64,000 nt of DNA from Mastigias papua (Eukaryota > Cnidaria > Scyphozoa > Rhizostomeae > Mastigiidae). A program made the translations under genes and the position numbers. This document shows positions 62,595 through 64,000 of the stretch, one piece after another (within the stretch, counting starts at the first letter, position 1; each line of letters opens with the position of its first letter). The notes below the pieces were generated by a model. The model had not been told where the DNA came from and did not search any database. It worked only from the letters and a program-made list of their open reading frames with translations. Location: positions 11,400,729-11,464,728 of the forward strand of contig OZ025282.1 of assembly GCA_964019165.1 (NCBI GenBank). The letters run 5' to 3'.

Positions 62595-63278
62595 GGATAG
62601 CACTACAAAAGGATAGAGTGTTCTCGGCTAAAATTGATAACCCGGGGTAAAGTTGGTAAGTGAATATTTGCATTATTATTATTATTGACTTATGGCCATG
62701 AAAGAGCAAAGTGCCATTGTTTAAATTGGTACAGTACCTCTCTGTAAGAACTCACATACATTGGGTATGAAAGAAAGACAAACTATTCTATGCATTAATT
62801 TCCAAAATGGCCAATTCCCTATTTTATCCCGGGCTACCCACTTTACCCCCAGCAGATCCTAAACAGTTTCATGTTTAAATAAACTTCCAAAAACTTCCTT
62901 GACTTTAAACATCTAATGCAGAAATGTACTACATATTTAACAATTTTGCACGTGACCAGCTGTAAGCTATTTCAAAAATCAATGGATCACTCACTAAATC
63001 AATGGACACTTGACCAAATCACAGGATCATTTGCTAAAAACTACTCCAATAAAAGACTGTATAAGAATAAACAATGATATGCTTTATTATGCAAGAGCCA
63101 TATCTAAAGACCCGAAAAAACTTTGAAACATTTCGTAGAAACATATCGTTACAATAAGCGAAATTGAACAATTTTTTCTCAGTTGAATGGTAATAATTTT
63201 GAACCATTGCTTTAAGTGCAAAATAAATCTGCTTTGAATTAATGAAGCGTAACCAAAATAGAAAAAGTTATTTCTTAC
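62595..63278. other. no recognised feature; presumed intron
   Basis: (ATT)n short run near 62672; nothing else recognised. Confidence 0.4.
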
Positions 63279-63373
63279 GGCTTCACATTTGAAAAAGAAT
63301 GATTTCAAAAACAAGTCGTCAGGATCAAGGAAACTAGTATCTGTCATCGATTGGTGCAATAGCCAAATCCCAT
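63279..63373 (-). CDS. CATSPERG: probable CatSper auxiliary subunit exon, N-terminal side
   Basis: Minus strand, acceptor TAGCTTTACAG and donor GAAGCC|GTAAGA, both strong, 95 bp. Reads GIWLLHQSMTDTSFLDPDDL then FLKSFFFKCEA, phase 1 to 0. Consensus splice sites and protein-like composition make it a likely exon. Assignment to the CatSper-like gene rests on strand and position and on a general resemblance to the hydrophobic/Cys blocks of that ectodomain. At least one exon between this and the 60.2-kb exon is needed to reconcile phases. Confidence 0.45.
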
Positions 63374-63644
63374 CTGTAAAGCTACACTGCTATTTTATGG
63401 AGGACTTTCCAAAAATTTATCGAGCAACAGTGTGGCTGCCTATGTCTTGTGTATACGCAATAAAATTGAAAAGGAAAAATTTATAGCTGAATATGAGCAC
63501 TTGATTGATTTGTGCAAGTGACTCTGGCAGTTCTAAGAATCATTTAATTAATGTTTTCAAATACGAAGCGTGAAAAATAACTCATATACAATAACATATA
63601 TATGTTTCCTAAAGTCAAGATTATAAAAACAAGGGTATAGTTAA

Positions 63645-63805
63645 CTTGGTCTGCTATGCTCAGTTGTGGGTTGGCCTGGTCTCCCTTTGTATGTCTGGTC
63701 TGGCCTGGTATGATGTGGTCTGGCCTTGTTTGCTCGGGAATAGTGTAACCTGGACTGGTTTCCCCTGGCCTTATCTGGTATACTGTGGTCTGTCTGGTCT
63801 GAGCT
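63645..63805. repeat. degenerate CTGGT-rich repeat
   Basis: Repeated TGGTCTGGCCTGGTATG-like units with strong G/T strand bias; the 67-codon plus frame is a repeat translation. Confidence 0.7.
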
Positions 63806-64000
63806 CAATTACGTCAATGAGAAAATGCAAGTGCCAGAAAATGCAATGACCGACAACAGAAACGATATGTTACCTTGCGGCCACTGTACCGCAATAACCT
63901 TATGGCTAAACACAGTGCTGATATCACTAAAGGTATTAAATTGCAGGATAAATATGAAGGAAAAGTCGATCCAGATCGACAAATACTACTTACGCCACAA

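Overview
This is a eukaryotic nuclear window, AT-rich and dominated by decayed transposable elements and microsatellites. Long (TA)n, (CA)n and (ATAC)n runs, Penelope-like elements, CR1/L2-type LINEs and three different site-specific-endonuclease (RLE) retroelement lineages, together with intron-split ion-channel exons, point to an invertebrate animal. The retroelement proteins look most like those I associate with cnidarians (anthozoans), but this is recognition from memory, not a search. There is no bacterial-style gene organisation.

Host genes. Two genes can be supported, both on the minus strand. (1) At 2.66-3.46 kb lies the N-terminal coding exon of an HCN-type (hyperpolarization-activated, cyclic-nucleotide-gated) channel. 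It ends at a consensus splice donor inside the conserved HPYS(x)FR segment, and the rest of the gene lies beyond the left edge. (2) Between about 39.0 and 63.4 kb, dispersed exons fit a CatSper auxiliary subunit, best match CATSPERG. Five consecutive exons (49.67, 48.33, 46.31, 44.68 and 39.16 kb starts) have compatible splice phases, and the last two carry the family's cysteine-rich GCPxGQ...GVPCFxF...RFN block. More exons of the same gene are likely at 56.7-57.1, 60.2 and 63.3 kb. Other possible exons (30.2, 32.6, 50.9, 56.0 kb) are weaker.

Layout. 0-0.5 kb TA array; 2.7-3.5 HCN exon; 4.4-5.8 inverted LINE duplication and a Penelope GIY-YIG fragment; 7.1-9.3 a Penelope element followed by a LINE ending in (GAT)n; 10.4-13.8 RLE element A (minus) head-to-head with 14.0-17.3 RLE element B (plus); 17.7-22.4 tandem repeats and microsatellites; 26.1-28.8 two tail-to-tail LINE fragments; 29.2-30.1 TA arrays with tRNA-derived modules; 34.4-35.5 a pogo/Tigger-type transposon carrying a decayed HIRAN-like module; 37.0-37.3 (ATAC)n; 37.6-38.4 LINE remnant; 40.4-41.1 RLE element C; 41.7-43.3 TA arrays, a Tigger MITE and a Penelope RT with a hammerhead-ribozyme remnant; 46.3-47.9 LINE scrap, palindrome and a long inverted repeat; 49.7-50.5 LINE; 52.3-54.1 a 51-bp minisatellite split by a LINE with a target-site duplication; 54.8-55.5 a Harbinger-like element; 56.4-56.6 a palindromic TA-flanked MITE; 57.5-58.1 degenerate minisatellite; 60.7 CA/TA array; 61.0-62.0 a foldback element with roughly 340-bp near-identical arms and an 8-bp target duplication.

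No intact autonomous element is visible: nearly every retroelement reading frame is interrupted. The most interesting items are the foldback element at 61 kb, the hammerhead remnant at 42.3 kb, the transposon-borne HIRAN-like module at 34.7 kb, and the clustering of two channel genes with known sperm roles in other animals.
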